A DNA stretch of 64,000 nucleotides from Candidatus Collinsella stercoripullorum (GCA_019117005.1 DXAO01000013.1:16795-80794), one strand, 5' to 3'; counted from the first letter of the stretch, positions 17,270 through 27,543 are shown. Program-made: numbers and translations. The notes: generated by a model from the sequence alone, not told the origin.

Positions 17270-17994
17270 GCCGCCCACCCCCGCGTCCGCCCGCCGCCGC
17301 GGCGGCAGACGTCCATGAAGAGGCGCTCGAGGTCCTCGCCGGGCCGCAGCTCGTCCTCGTAGGCGAGGCGGCCGTCGGCGATGATCCCGATCCTGTCGGC
17401 CATCTGCCCGACCTCGGAGAGGATGTGACTCGAGACGAGCACGGTGATGCCGCGCGCGGGGAAGCTGCGGACGAGGTCGCGCAGCTCCTCGATGCCGATG
17501 GGGTCGAGCCCGTTGGTCGGCTCGTCGAGGATGAGCAGGCGCGGGCGGGCGACGAGGGCGAGCGCGATGCCGAGGCGCTGGCGCATGCCCATGGAGAAGC
17601 GGCCGGCGCGCTTGCGCCCGGTTCCCTCGAGGTCCACGACGGCGAGGACCTCGTCGATGCGCTCCTCGGGAAGCCCGAGGAGGGTGGTGCGCACGCGGAG
17701 GTTCTCCCGCGCCGAGAGGTTGGGGTAGATCGGCGGCTCCTCGATGAGCGAGCCGATGCGGTAGAGGTCCTCGCGGCGCCACGGGCGGCCGTCGAAGGCG
17801 ATCTCCCCGGCGGTGGGGCGGAGCATCCCGCAGATCATCTTGAGGGTGGTGGATTTGCCCGCCCCGTTGGGGCCGAGCAGGCCGTAGACGCGGTCGCGCT
17901 CCACGTGGAGGTCCACGTCGGCCACCGCGCACCGGGCGTCCGCGCCCCGGCCGAAGCGCTTGGTGAGCCCGCGCGTCTCGAGCATGTATGCCAT
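17266..17994 (-). CDS. ABC ATP-binding protein, MutF/CprA-like
   Basis: 242 aa. Walker A GPNGAGKSTT near residue 40, a Q-loop region with IGSLIEEPPIYPNLSA, signature FSMGMRQRLGIA, Walker B LLILDEPTNGLDP and the H-loop SSHILSE are all present. SIIEEP-type Q-loop wording is typical of lantibiotic-resistance ATPases. The start at 17994 follows AAAGGA. It is the first gene of a minus-strand operon (ATPase, permease, permease, lipoprotein, regulator, kinase) running to 12805. Confidence 0.9.
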   Translation of the reverse strand: MAYMLETRGLTKRFGRGADARCAVADVDLHVERDRVYGLLGPNGAGKSTTLKMICGMLRPTAGEIAFDGRPWRREDLYRIGSLIEEPPIYPNLSARENLRVRTTLLGLPEERIDEVLAVVDLEGTGRKRAGRFSMGMRQRLGIALALVARPRLLILDEPTNGLDPIGIEELRDLVRSFPARGITVLVSSHILSEVGQMADRIGIIADGRLAYEDELRPGEDLERLFMDVCRRGGGRTRGWAA

Positions 17995-18071
17995 TCGGCG
18001 TCCTTTCTCCCGTGTCGGCGCGGCGGTTCCCGCGCCGTTGCTTCCGGACGCCTCAATGGTGGGGCCCAAGT

Positions 18072-18089
18072 CTAACGGACCCCTAACGG
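18072..18089 (-). promoter_or_regulatory. Direct-repeat operator for an OmpR-type regulator
   Basis: On the minus strand CCGTTAG occurs twice, exactly 11 bp apart, about 80-95 bases upstream of the ABC ATPase start. Seven-base direct repeats one helical turn apart are the usual target of OmpR/PhoB-family dimers. The regulator at 14361 is the obvious candidate, giving autoregulation of the whole cluster. Confidence 0.55.
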
Positions 18090-18233
18090 TTCCCGGGAAT
18101 CCGACGGCGCGCGGATGCCGCGCGAGCGGGCCCGTTCCCGCCGCGGCCGGCGGCGCAACAGCCCGTTGCTTGCCTCCCCGCGCGGGACCGCAGAATAATG
18201 GGTGCGACACGCAACCGTTCGATCGGAGGGCAT

Positions 18234-18695
18234 ATGGCGATCAAGGACGTGCTGCCCCGCCTGCGCCGCGAGCGCGGCCTCACGCAGGAGCAGCTCGCGC
18301 GGAGGCTCTACATCACCCGTCAGGCGGTGGGGCGCTGGGAGAGCGGGGCCACGACCCCCGGCATCGACATGACCAAGCTCCTCGCGCGCGAGTTGGACGT
18401 GCCCATCACCGAGCTGCTGGAGATGCCGGAGCGCTACTGCCAGAGCTGCGGGATGATGTTCACCGGCCCCGACCAGCTCGGGCACGAGGCGGACGGCTCC
18501 GAGACGGAGGAGTTCTGCCGCTGGTGCTACGACGGGGGCGCCTACACCTACGAGACGACGATGGACGAGATGATCGAGGAGTGCGCGCCGCGGATGGCCG
18601 AGGCGATGGGCTGGACTGTGGACGAGTCCGCATCGCTCCTGGGGGCGGTGCTCCCCACCCTCAAACGGTGGAGGGGAGAGGCCGACGGCGCTTGA
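18234..18695 (+). CDS. XRE-family regulator with C-terminal zinc ribbon
   Basis: This 153-aa protein starts behind CGGAGGG. Residues 1-60 form an XRE helix-turn-helix (RERGLTQEQLARRLYITRQA then VGRWESG). Residues 65-115 contain CQSCGMMF and a second FCRWCYDGG, two Cys pairs of the putative zinc ribbon 2 type, followed by an acidic helical tail. Such proteins are common small regulators in gut Firmicutes and Actinobacteria. It probably forms an operon with the YjbR-like gene 59 bp downstream. Confidence 0.85.
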   Translation: MAIKDVLPRLRRERGLTQEQLARRLYITRQAVGRWESGATTPGIDMTKLLARELDVPITELLEMPERYCQSCGMMFTGPDQLGHEADGSETEEFCRWCYDGGAYTYETTMDEMIEECAPRMAEAMGWTVDESASLLGAVLPTLKRWRGEADGA

Positions 18696-18754
18696 CCGCG
18701 CGGCGCGGCACCCGATACGGCGGCCCGCGCGATGCGGGCGGGAGAGGAGGGGCT

Positions 18755-19153
18755 TTGGATACGGCGCTGGTGGACGAACGGCTGCTCTCGCATGCGGGGG
18801 CGGTGAGTGCCCTGCACGAGTCGTGGGGCTGGATGGTGTACTCGGTCGACGGCAGGCAGTTCGCCTGCGAGTTCACGGCGGGGGAGCGGGCCCGCGCGCC
18901 GTACGCCGGCAGGCACCTGCTCTCGCTCAAGTGCGACCCGGACCGCATCCTCGAGCTGCGCTCCGAGTTCCCGGACGCGGTGCTCCCGGGGTATTACTCC
19001 GACGGGCGCACGTGGATCTCCCTGGACCTCGACGCGGGGCTTCCGGAGGACCTCGTCCTGGAGCTGTGCGACGAGAGCTACCGGCTGGTGTTCGCCAAGC
19101 TCGCGAAGCGCAGGCAGCGCGAGATCCTCTCGGGCCGGGGCGGGACGGCCTGA
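18755..19153 (+). CDS. MmcQ/YjbR family protein
   Basis: 132 aa from a TTG start behind GAGAGGAGG; no ATG or GTG is better placed. The C-terminal pattern SLKCDPDRILELRSEFP, then AVLPGYYSDGRTWISLDLD and ELCDESYRLVFAKL, matches the YjbR/MmcQ (CyaY-like fold, DNA-binding) family of about 120 aa. The biological role of the family is poorly known. Confidence 0.8.
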   Translation: MDTALVDERLLSHAGAVSALHESWGWMVYSVDGRQFACEFTAGERARAPYAGRHLLSLKCDPDRILELRSEFPDAVLPGYYSDGRTWISLDLDAGLPEDLVLELCDESYRLVFAKLAKRRQREILSGRGGTA

Positions 19154-19222
19154 CCGGACGGATGCGGCTGGGAACGGAAGGCGCCCGCCTCCCTGCGGTC
19201 GACGGGGAGGCGGGCGCATCGT

Positions 19223-22200
19223 CTAGCGCTTGGAGCGCAGGCGCGCGAGGAGGCCGGCCCCGAGGGCGGCCACGGCCCCTGCCGCCGTCGCGAGGACGGG
19301 GAGCTGCGAGGCGTCGCCGGTCCGGGCGAGGATGCCGGCGTTCCCCGGCTCGCCTGCGGTCGAACCCGTCCGGTCGGCGTCGGCCGCCGCATCGCCGCCC
19401 GCGGGGCCTCCCGACCCGCCGTCGGGCGTCTCTGCCCCTGAGCCGCCGCCCGGCTGCTCGCCGGAGCCCGTGTCGTCCCCGCCGCCCGGCTGCTCGCCGG
19501 ACCCGTCTCCGGTCCCGTCGTCCCCGGCGACCCGGATCTCGAGCACGTCCGTGTCGGAGGCGTTGCCCGCGCGGTCGTAGGACGTCGCCTCGACGCGGTA
19601 GGCGCCCGTCCGCTCGGCGCCGAGCTCGAAGACGAGCTCCTCCTCGCGGGCGATGCGCTCGTCCAGAAGTGCGCCCGCGGCATCGTAGATGCGCGCCTCG
19701 ATGCGGTCGACGCCGCTCGCGGCGGCGACGCCCTCCGCGGGGTCGTCGGCGGCCTCGACCTCGATGGTGACGTCGTCTCCCGGCGCGACGTCCTCTCGGG
19801 AGGCCTGCGCCCGGACGGTGGGGTCGGTGCGGTCGATCCTCGTCGTCACCCGGGCGGCCGACGTGGTCGCCCCCGCGTTCCCGCCCGTGCCGATGCGCCC
19901 GCGGACCTCGTGCTCGACCTCGCCCTCGGTGTCGATGCGGGCCCGCTCGGCGAAGTCGCCGTCCCCGACCGCGATCAGGTCGTAGGTGCCGGCGTCCCCC
20001 GCGGCGCCCTCGAGCGAGAGCTCCACCGCGCCGTCGCTCCATGCGTCCCCGGCGACCTCCCCGCCCGCCTCGTCGCGGCGCGCGACGCGCTCGGGGTCCA
20101 GGGCGTCCTGGCGCACGGTCAGGACGCCGGACTCGAGGGTCACGTCGTAATCGGGCCCCAGGTCGACCGTCTCGGCGACGAGCCGGTAGGTGCCCGCGAC
20201 GGAGAGGTCCGCGTCGGCGCCGTCCTCGGCGAGCGCGCGGACGGCGACGTCGCCGAGCTCGTCGCCGGGCAGGAGCCCTCCCTCGACCGTCGGCCGCACC
20301 GCGGGCAGGCCGCATCCGGCGAACGTCTCTGCGTCGCCCACCCGCACCGTGACGGGGCGCGGGGCGACCGTCACGGTGAACCGGTACGGCCCGTAGTCGA
20401 CGCCGTCCAGGGTCATCGTCACGAGGATGTCCGTGCTCCCGGCGTGCAGCGCGGTGACGGTGCCGTCGGCGCCGACGGAGACCACGCCGGGGTCCGCCGC
20501 CTCGAAGCGGTAGGCCGCGCCCTGCGGCCCGTCGAGCTCGAGCGCGCCCGGGCCCTCGCCCATGACGAGGGAGGGAACGGTCGCCGACAGCGGGATGTCC
20601 TGCGCCGCGCCGGGGCCGCTCGGGTTGAGGCGGACGTCGTAGGCGACCACCGTGTAGGCCGATGCGGGGACGCCCCCCTGCGCGCCGTCGCCCTCGAGGG
20701 AGAACGAGCCGGTGCGCGAGAAGCCGACGAGCTCCCCGTCGCGGTACAGCTCGTAGGCGCAGGTCGCGCGGCGCAGCTCGTCGGTCGGCATGCCCGCCTG
20801 CACGCGGACGCCGCCGTCGGCACCGACGGATACCGAGACCTCGGGCTCCACCTCGTCCGGCGCCCCGGCGACCTCGGCGTAGGTCTTGGCGCCGTTGATG
20901 ATCGCCGCGTCCGTATCCAGCGAGAAGTAGCGCACCTTCCGCGGCATGGAGGGGTAGCGCGCGCACCACTCGCGCACCTCGGGGGCGAGGTCGCGCTCGC
21001 CCAGCCCGTAGAGGTACTCCGCGAAGTCATAGCCCGTCCCCATGGTGAAGGCGACGGCCATCCGATTGTACTTCACGCCCGTGGCGGCGTTCGACGCGAG
21101 GTCCTCGATGGTCTTCACGGCGTCGGGGTCGCCGCGCAGGATCCGCAGGGTGGCGCCGTACGCGCCGTACCGCTCGACGTCGGCGGCGATCTGCTCGGTG
21201 TAGGGGCTCGCGGAGAAGTCGTAGCCGGAGTAGTCCCAGTCGTCGAAGAAGTGCAGCCCGTTCCACCAGGTGGTCACATGGGTCCAGATGTAGGTGCCCC
21301 ATACGCCGCCGTTCATCCAGTCGGGCACGTAGCCGCCGTCCGCCGCCATCCGGGCGAGCTCCTCGTCGCGGCGCCTGGTCGCGTTCACGGCGTTCACGTG
21401 GTAGTAGGCCGACGGGTTGAACGCGATGCCCGCGGACCGTGCGGCCTCGATGCCGCCGTGCCGCGCGCCGGCGATGGAGTAGAGGTTGTTCGTCTCCTCG
21501 GCCACCGCGATGACGTTGTTGTCGAGCATGTGGCCGTACTCGTGCGACATGCCCCATCCGTACATGCTCGCTCCCGAGAGGAACGCCGCCGCCGTGCTCT
21601 CGGGCATGTGGAAGTAGCGCCCGTAGGCGTACATGGTCGAGGGGTTCGACACCGTGCGGGTGAACGCGGTGTGCACGCGCGCGGTGGTGACGGCGTTGGG
21701 GCCGCCCGTCTCCGCGACGTCGAAGCCGTCGAAGGACCAGTAGAACTCGAGGCGGTCCTGGATCGCCCGGTTCGACCGCTCGATGTAGGCGATGGCGTCC
21801 TCCTCGGACGCGATGCCCGCGTAGGCGCGCTCCATGGCCGTGGCGCTGATGGCGAACTGGGCGTGTCCGTCGTCGCCCATCTGGAGCATCGTCATGTCCG
21901 CGGCCTCGCCGGCGCGGACGCGCGCCGCGTAGGCGCGGATGTCCTGAACGTATGCCCAGAAGCGCTCGGGGTGGGCGGGGTCGTGCTCGTAGTAGGGGTG
22001 CGTCCCGAGGCTCGTGCCCGTGACGGGCTCGGTGTCGACGGCGTCGACCGCCTCGATGCGCACGCGCGCCGCGTTGTCCGCGGAGTCGTTGCGCATGTAG
22101 AGCATGGAGCCGTACGTCTTGCCCGTGAGGTCCACGGTGATGCGGTTCTCGCCGTTGACGAGCTTCGACGTCTGGGCGAGGTTCAGGGAGGGGTAGTTCG

Positions 22201-23895
22201 ACGTGTCGGTGAGGCCGACCTGGCGCCAGGCGACCGAGAGCTTCGAGGGGTCCTCGGCCTCGACGTACACCGCGATCTCGTTGACCTGGCCGGGCTTCAG
22301 GTAGAGGCCCGTGGCGTCGAGGTTGTCGAACTGGTACCCCTGCTGGGTCCGGCGCGCCTCGGCGCCCGGGTCGCCCAGCTGGGAGAGCTCCCGGACCGAG
22401 GCGGCGAGCGCGTCGCGGTTCCCCTGGAGGTACGACGCGTAGCGCTGCGCCCGGTCGAGCTGCTGCAGGCGGAGCCGCCGCTCCGGGGTGTCGATGCCGG
22501 AGAAGTGGGTCTCGATCTGCTCGCGCAGGGCGTCGAAGGCGCCCGGCGCGGTGAGCTCCGGGCGCATCTCGAGGGCGAGGTCGTCCGCGAAGGGGTTCTC
22601 GAGCAGGTCGAAGGCGGCGGTCACCTCGGAGGGGGCCAGCGCGATGCGGCTCGCGTCGGCGGGGTCGATGCCGACCGACGCCGCGCGCTCGGGCGTTCCC
22701 GCGCGGCGGACGGAGAGGCGGGAGAGGACCGCGCGGGCGACCTCGGGAGAGGCGCTTCCCGCGACGGGGTCGCCGTCGTCCCACGTCCCGGCGAGCACCA
22801 CCTCGACGGGGTCGTCTACGGAGTGCGCCTCGGGGCGCCGGAGAAGGAGAGGGAGCCCCCGCGCGCGAGGCTCACGCGGTCGGCGCCCTCGAGGCGGGCG
22901 CGGGAGCCGATCTCGAGCGAGGCGCCGGCGTCGACGCGCACCCCGAAGGTGTTGTTGGGCCGGTTGTCGCCGACGACCCCGCCGCTCAGGGCGAACGACC
23001 CGCCGGAGAGCACGTGCACCACGCCGTCGGCGGAGACGTTGGAGACGTTGCCCGCGATGGCGCCGCCGCTCATGCTGAACGAGCCCTTCGTCCACACGAT
23101 GGACTCGGAGTAGGTCGCCTTGTTGCCGGTGATGGAGCCCGCGCGCATGTCGAACGACCCGCCGGCCTCGACGGCCACGGCGGGGTTGCGCATGGCGAGG
23201 GCGCCGCGGATCTCGCCCCCGTCGAGCGTGAAGGATCCCGAGCGCACGTACACGCTCGCCCACGGCTTCCACGAGCACAGCGCGTCCTCCACTGCGGTGC
23301 CCGCGCCCATGGCGAGCGACGAGCCCTCGAGCAGGGTGACGACGGCCTCGTCGGAATCGGCGCCGGCGCCGTCGAGGACGAGCTCGTAGGCGGCCGGGTC
23401 GGCGGATTCGAGGGCGAGCGAGGAGGACCCGGAGAGCCGGACCATGCCGGCGACCTTCCCGCCGGACCGCGGGAAGCCGGGGCCGCGGGTCAGCGACGCC
23501 GCGCCGGTCGCGCGCAGGGTGACGCTGCGCCCGTCGGAGACGGCGAGCTGCCTGTCGAGCACGTGGTCGCCGAGGACCTCGACGGTCTCGCCGTCGCGTG
23601 CGGCGTCGAGGGCGGAGGGCAGGTCGGGGAAGGCGATGCGCTCGCCGTCGCGGACGATGGAGGCGCCGGCCCCGGCGGACGCGGGCTCCGGGGAGGCCGC
23701 GGGGGACGCCTCGGGCGCCCGGTCGGCGGGCGAGGACGGTTCATCGGCCCCGTCGGCCGCTCCCTCCGCGAGGGTGCCCTCCCCGGCATCCGCCGGCTGC
23801 GCGGCATCCGGCGCGGCGGCATGCGCGCCCGCGGGGACGAGACTCGAGCACAGCAGGGCGCTCAGGACGATGGGTGCTACGGCGTTTCGGGGCAT
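19223..23895 (-). pseudogene. Surface M60-family peptidase, frameshifted
   Basis: The coding length is 4673 bases, one short of 1558 codons. The start at 23895 gives a signal peptide (MPRNAVAPIVLSALLCSSLV...AHA). Then come a beta-helix-like region of repeated GGSF/SGG turns, the frame change at 22832-22835, an M60-type beta-sandwich, the zinc site HEYGH (21531-21545) with a following Glu, Ig/Big-like repeats, a Gly/Asp-rich linker and a C-terminal LARTG-hydrophobic-Arg/Lys anchor, the class E sortase form. M60 enzymes cleave mucin glycoproteins. The lesion is loss of one base in a run where five C residues on the coding strand are expected and four are found. It may be a true null, phase variation or a sequencing error. 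Confidence 0.85.
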
Positions 23896-24289
23896 GGTGC
23901 TTCTTTCGCATCTCGCGCCTGACCGGCGCGGCCGCCCGCGCGGACGCAGGCGGGGCCTCGGTGGGTGTCTCGGTGCGCGGCGGATATACCCGTACGCGCA
24001 TGCATCACGTCCGTATTCGGACGGAATCGCGATCCCTCCTCCGTTCCTCCTCAATCGGCGCTGTGCCGAAGCGTTGGAAACGCTGTGGAATCCTGCATCG
24101 CTCGGTTATATCTACCTGCGGGAATAGAAATCGAATGAGAATATATGATACCCAGGGGCCGGTTAAGTAAGTTTTCATAAATACCCATAGAAATAATGGG
24201 AAAGATAAGAAGAACGATGGGCGCAGGCGCGCCTGTCCGACTTCGATGTGCCCGGCGCCAGACCGACCGGGCGAGAAAGGGGCCGCCCC
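23896..24289. other. AT-rich divergent promoter region
   Basis: No gene is visible here. The segment 24100-24215 is markedly AT-rich for this genome and contains several -10-like hexamers on both strands and a CCCAT-7 bases-ATGGG dyad near 24184-24200. It serves the surface peptidase to the left and bile salt hydrolase to the right. Confidence 0.5.
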
Positions 24290-25255
24290 ATGTGCACGGG
24301 TATCCGCTTCACCGACACGGCCGGCAACATGTACTTCGGCAGGAACCTCGACTGGACCTGCGGCTACGGTGAGCGCGTGGTGGTGACGCCGCCCGCGGCG
24401 CAGGTCCCGGCGGCCTTCGACCGCCCGGGCGACCCCGAGCGCGGCCATGCGGTGATCGGGATGGGCATCGTCGCCGGCGGCATCCCGCTGTACTTCGATT
24501 GCGGCAACGACGCCGGCCTCGCCGTGGCGGGCCTCAACTTCCCCCAGAGCGCCCGGTACGCCGAGGCTCCCGTCGCGGGGCGCGTGAACGTGGCCGCCTA
24601 CGAGTTCCCCTACTGGATCGCGCGCTCCTTCTCGACGCTCGACGAGGTCCGCTCCGCGCTCGCGCACGTCACCGTGGTGGCGAAGCCCGTAAGTGAGCAG
24701 CTCCCGGTGGCCCGCCTGCACTGGATTGTCTCGGATGCGACCGGCTCGATCGCGGTCGAGTGCCTCGAGGACGGGGTGCGCGTCTGGGAGGACGACGTCG
24801 ACGTCCTGACCAACGAGCCCGATTTCGGCTGGCAGCGCCAAAACCTCAGGAACTACCTCACGCTGAGCGAGGATGAGCCCGCGGACGCGGCGTGGGGCGC
24901 CGCGCGCCTGGCGCCCTTCGGCTCGGGCATGGGCATGGCCGGCATGCCCGGCGACTACAGCGGCCCCGCCCGCTTCGCGAAGGTCGCCTTCGTGAACGCG
25001 CACTACCCGGTCCAGGAGGGCGAGCGCGCCAACGTCACGCGCCTGTTCCGCACGCTCGGCTCCGTCGCCGTCCCCGACGGCTGCGCGCGCATGGCCGACG
25101 GCTCCTTCGAGCGGACCCTCTACACGAGCTGCTTCTCCGCGTCGAGCCTCACCTACTACCACGCGGCCTACGACGACCTGGCGATCCGCGCCTACCCGCT
25201 CTCCTCGTGCGACCTGACGGGCACCCGGCCCGTCTTCGTGCCGAGCGCGGCGTAA
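24290..25255 (+). CDS. bsh: Bile salt hydrolase (choloylglycine hydrolase)
   Basis: 321 aa, Ntn-hydrolase that removes glycine or taurine from conjugated bile acids in the cytoplasm. After Met removal Cys2 is the nucleophile (MCTG). The other catalytic residues are in their expected places: Arg18 and Asp21 in GRNLDW, Asn83 in AGLNFP, Asn175 in TNEPDFGWQ and Arg228 in GPARFA. Length is normal. The start follows GAGAAAGGG. An MFS transporter gene lies 85 bp downstream in the same direction and may move bile acids. Strong sign of an intestinal host. Confidence 0.94.
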   Translation: MCTGIRFTDTAGNMYFGRNLDWTCGYGERVVVTPPAAQVPAAFDRPGDPERGHAVIGMGIVAGGIPLYFDCGNDAGLAVAGLNFPQSARYAEAPVAGRVNVAAYEFPYWIARSFSTLDEVRSALAHVTVVAKPVSEQLPVARLHWIVSDATGSIAVECLEDGVRVWEDDVDVLTNEPDFGWQRQNLRNYLTLSEDEPADAAWGAARLAPFGSGMGMAGMPGDYSGPARFAKVAFVNAHYPVQEGERANVTRLFRTLGSVAVPDGCARMADGSFERTLYTSCFSASSLTYYHAAYDDLAIRAYPLSSCDLTGTRPVFVPSAA

Positions 25256-25340
25256 GGGGCGCCCCGCATCCGCCCGGGCGGCGCGCGAGCCGCACCGCCC
25301 GGGCGTCTCCCATCGATCATCTCGGAAAGAAAGGCAGCGC

Positions 25341-27017
25341 ATGAACGCAGCCACGGCACCGGCCGCCTCGACCGGGCCCGCGGGCGCACCCGCCAAGGGG
25401 CGCTTCGCGGTCCTCCCCATCATCATCCTCATCCTCGCCCAGATGGGCGCGTCGGGCGATAACGGCGCCCTCTCGCTCGCCACCTCGGCGCTCACCGACC
25501 AGCTCGGCGCGACCACGTCCGACATCCAGCTCGCCAACATGATCTACCCGCTCGTGGGCGGGGCCTTCATGGTGGCGGGCGGCCTTCTGGGCACCATATT
25601 CGGCTGGAAGCGCTCCTTCCGCGTGGGAGCGCTCGTCTGCGCCGCCGGCGAGGTCGCGCTCGCGCTCGCGCCCAGCATGGCGGTGTTCATCTGGGTCGGG
25701 CGCGTGCTCGTGGGCCTCGGGGCGAGCCTCCTGATCCCCTCGGTGCTCGGGCTCGTGCCGCTCATCTACCGCGGCGCGGACCGCGCGGTCGCCTTCGGGT
25801 GCATCGGCGCGGCGTCGGGGCTGTCCGCCCTGCTCCCGCTCGCGCTGGGCGTCGTCATGGAGGCGGCGGGCATGCGCGTCACCTTCATGGTCCTCGCGGT
25901 CTACTTCGCCGCGGTCGCGGCGCTCTCCTGGCTCCTGCCGCGCATCGAGCACACGGGTGGCGGGCTGCGCTTCGACGGCGCGGGCGTCGCGCTGGCGGCG
26001 GTCGGCCTGTTCCTCGTTCTGATCGGCCTGTCGGGGATCTCGTCCTGGGGCCTTATCGCCCCGTTCCCGGGCGCCCCGTTCACCGTGTTCGGCATCTCGC
26101 CGGCGCTTCCCGCCGTCGCGTGCGGCATCGCGGTGCTCGCGGTGCTCGTCCGCGTCGAGCGCGGCGTCGAGGCCAGGCACGGCATCGCCCTGCTTCCCCG
26201 GTCGTTCCTGGAGACCCCGCAGGTGCTCGCCGGGCTCGCCGCCAACGCGATCACGTTCTTCTTCATGGGGGCGCAGTCCATCCTCATGGCCCCATACCTG
26301 CAGCTCGTCGCGGGATGGACGCCGATCGAGGTGGGCGTGATCTCCATCGTGACGGGCGTGCCCACCTTCGCCTGCGCCCTCGGCATCCCCAAGCTGGCGC
26401 CGCGTGCGCACCCGCGCCACATCGTCCAGCTGGGCTATCTCGCCATGGCGGCCGCCCTCGGTATCATGGCGCTCTCGGTCACCCTCGACGGGGCGAGCGC
26501 CGAGGGCGTGTTCATCGGCGCGTTCGTCGCGGGCGTGGGCGCCGGCACCGTGTCGTCGCAGGCGAGCAACATCGTGGCCCTCGCCCTGCCCGAGCGCGCC
26601 GCGGCGCAGTCGGGCGGCATCCAGAGCACGATGCGCAACGTGGGGCAGGCCGTCGGCGTGGCGCTGCTGGGCGCGGTCCTGATCTTCGGCATCACCACCA
26701 CGGTCCGCGCGAAGGCCGACGCCGATCCGCAGATATCCTCGGAGGTGCGCGAGCGCCTCAGCGGCATGACGATCGACCTGGGAAGCAACGGGAGCTTCGA
26801 GAAGCAGCTCTCCGGGGTCGAGATGGGCGATGCCGAGCGCGACGCCCTCGTGGGGATCGAGTCGCGGGCGCGCTTCACCTCCACGCGGGCGGCCTACGCG
26901 GTCGGTGCCCTCGTGGTCCTGCTGGGGCTCGCGACCACCCCGGCCATCAAGGGGGCCTCCGCGGACCGGTCGGGGGGCTCCGGCGATGGGGCGGACCGGC
27001 CGGGGAGCGCCGGCTGA
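25341..27017 (+). CDS. MFS transporter, DHA2/EmrB-type, bile-salt linked
   Basis: This 558-aa membrane protein has about 14 hydrophobic segments, as in drug:H+ antiporter 2 members. The motif A-like GTIFGWKRSFRVG after TM2 and VGRVLVGLGASLLIPSVLG in the TM4 region are present. A long hydrophilic loop lies before the last helix. It starts with a GAAAGAAAGG site just after bsh. CbsT-type MFS proteins beside bile salt hydrolase genes in lactobacilli take up conjugated bile salts; the same pairing suggests bile-acid import or export here. Multidrug efflux is the alternative. Confidence 0.8.
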   Translation: MNAATAPAASTGPAGAPAKGRFAVLPIIILILAQMGASGDNGALSLATSALTDQLGATTSDIQLANMIYPLVGGAFMVAGGLLGTIFGWKRSFRVGALVCAAGEVALALAPSMAVFIWVGRVLVGLGASLLIPSVLGLVPLIYRGADRAVAFGCIGAASGLSALLPLALGVVMEAAGMRVTFMVLAVYFAAVAALSWLLPRIEHTGGGLRFDGAGVALAAVGLFLVLIGLSGISSWGLIAPFPGAPFTVFGISPALPAVACGIAVLAVLVRVERGVEARHGIALLPRSFLETPQVLAGLAANAITFFFMGAQSILMAPYLQLVAGWTPIEVGVISIVTGVPTFACALGIPKLAPRAHPRHIVQLGYLAMAAALGIMALSVTLDGASAEGVFIGAFVAGVGAGTVSSQASNIVALALPERAAAQSGGIQSTMRNVGQAVGVALLGAVLIFGITTTVRAKADADPQISSEVRERLSGMTIDLGSNGSFEKQLSGVEMGDAERDALVGIESRARFTSTRAAYAVGALVVLLGLATTPAIKGASADRSGGSGDGADRPGSAG

Positions 27018-27469
27018 CGCCGCGCGCGGGCACCCGCCGCCCCGTGCGGGAGGACGTCCGACGGCGTTCGGATGGCGGCCCGCCCGGGTCCGGGTCGATG
27101 GGGGCGGCATGGCCGCTGACGGGATGCCACCCACCGAGGAAACCGACCGTTCGCGGTCGTGCCGGAGCGCGCCGACTATCCCGGCGCACGGCGGGAATAT
27201 CTACGGTGCACAGATTCACGGTCGCATCGAAGACGAGGCGACGGACGAAGGAGGTGGGTCCCATGGGCAGTGAAGACTCGGCAGCCTTCGGGCTCGCCCT
27301 CTACGCCACCGAGGCCCTTTAGCATCTGGGGCGAGCGGACTCGCCCAACGCGGAACGGGGCGAACCCGGTGGGAGCCGATGAGGGGCGCCGGCGGGCCCG
27401 AAGGTTTACAACTGCATGTCTTGTCCGTCCGAGATGAGATATGAGGTGAGTCCACCCTAATGGATTGCG
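27018..27469 (+). ncRNA. Unassigned structured region with micro-ORF, possible leader RNA or sRNA
   Basis: This 450-base stretch has no normal gene but is bounded by a strong terminator (27470-27494). It contains a TCCCG/CGGGA hairpin near 27180-27200, a strong site GAAGGAGG at 27246-27253 before a 19-codon ORF, a GGGCGAG/CTCGCCC hairpin near 27329-27346, and two similar boxes, GGAGGTGGGTCC (27249-27260) and GAGGTGAGTCC (27443-27453). The layout fits an sRNA or an attenuator-like RNA. I could not match it to a known class. Confidence 0.35.
27263..27322 (+). CDS. 19-residue micro-ORF
   Basis: ATG behind GAAGGAGG encodes MGSEDSAAFGLALYATEAL and then stops. The site is stronger than that of most genes in the window, yet nothing follows it in frame. 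It could be a regulatory or toxic peptide. No family is recognised, so a chance ORF cannot be excluded. Confidence 0.3.
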   Translation: MGSEDSAAFGLALYATEAL

Positions 27470-27494
27470 GGCGGGGCGAAGGCCCCGCCTTTTT
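27470..27494 (+). terminator. Strong intrinsic terminator
   Basis: GGCGGGGC and GCCCCGCC flank a GAAG loop and are followed by TTTTT. It ends the unassigned transcript above and insulates rsmJ. Confidence 0.9.
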
Positions 27495-27543
27495 CATGCG
27501 CCGAGGCCGCGCGCCCCGGAAGCCCGCCCCGCCGGGTCTGGGG

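Noticed and set aside
19910..23113. 1067-codon plus-strand frame across the M60 peptidase
   Set aside because: Shadow frame; the minus strand has the HEYGH zinc site, signal peptide and sortase motif.
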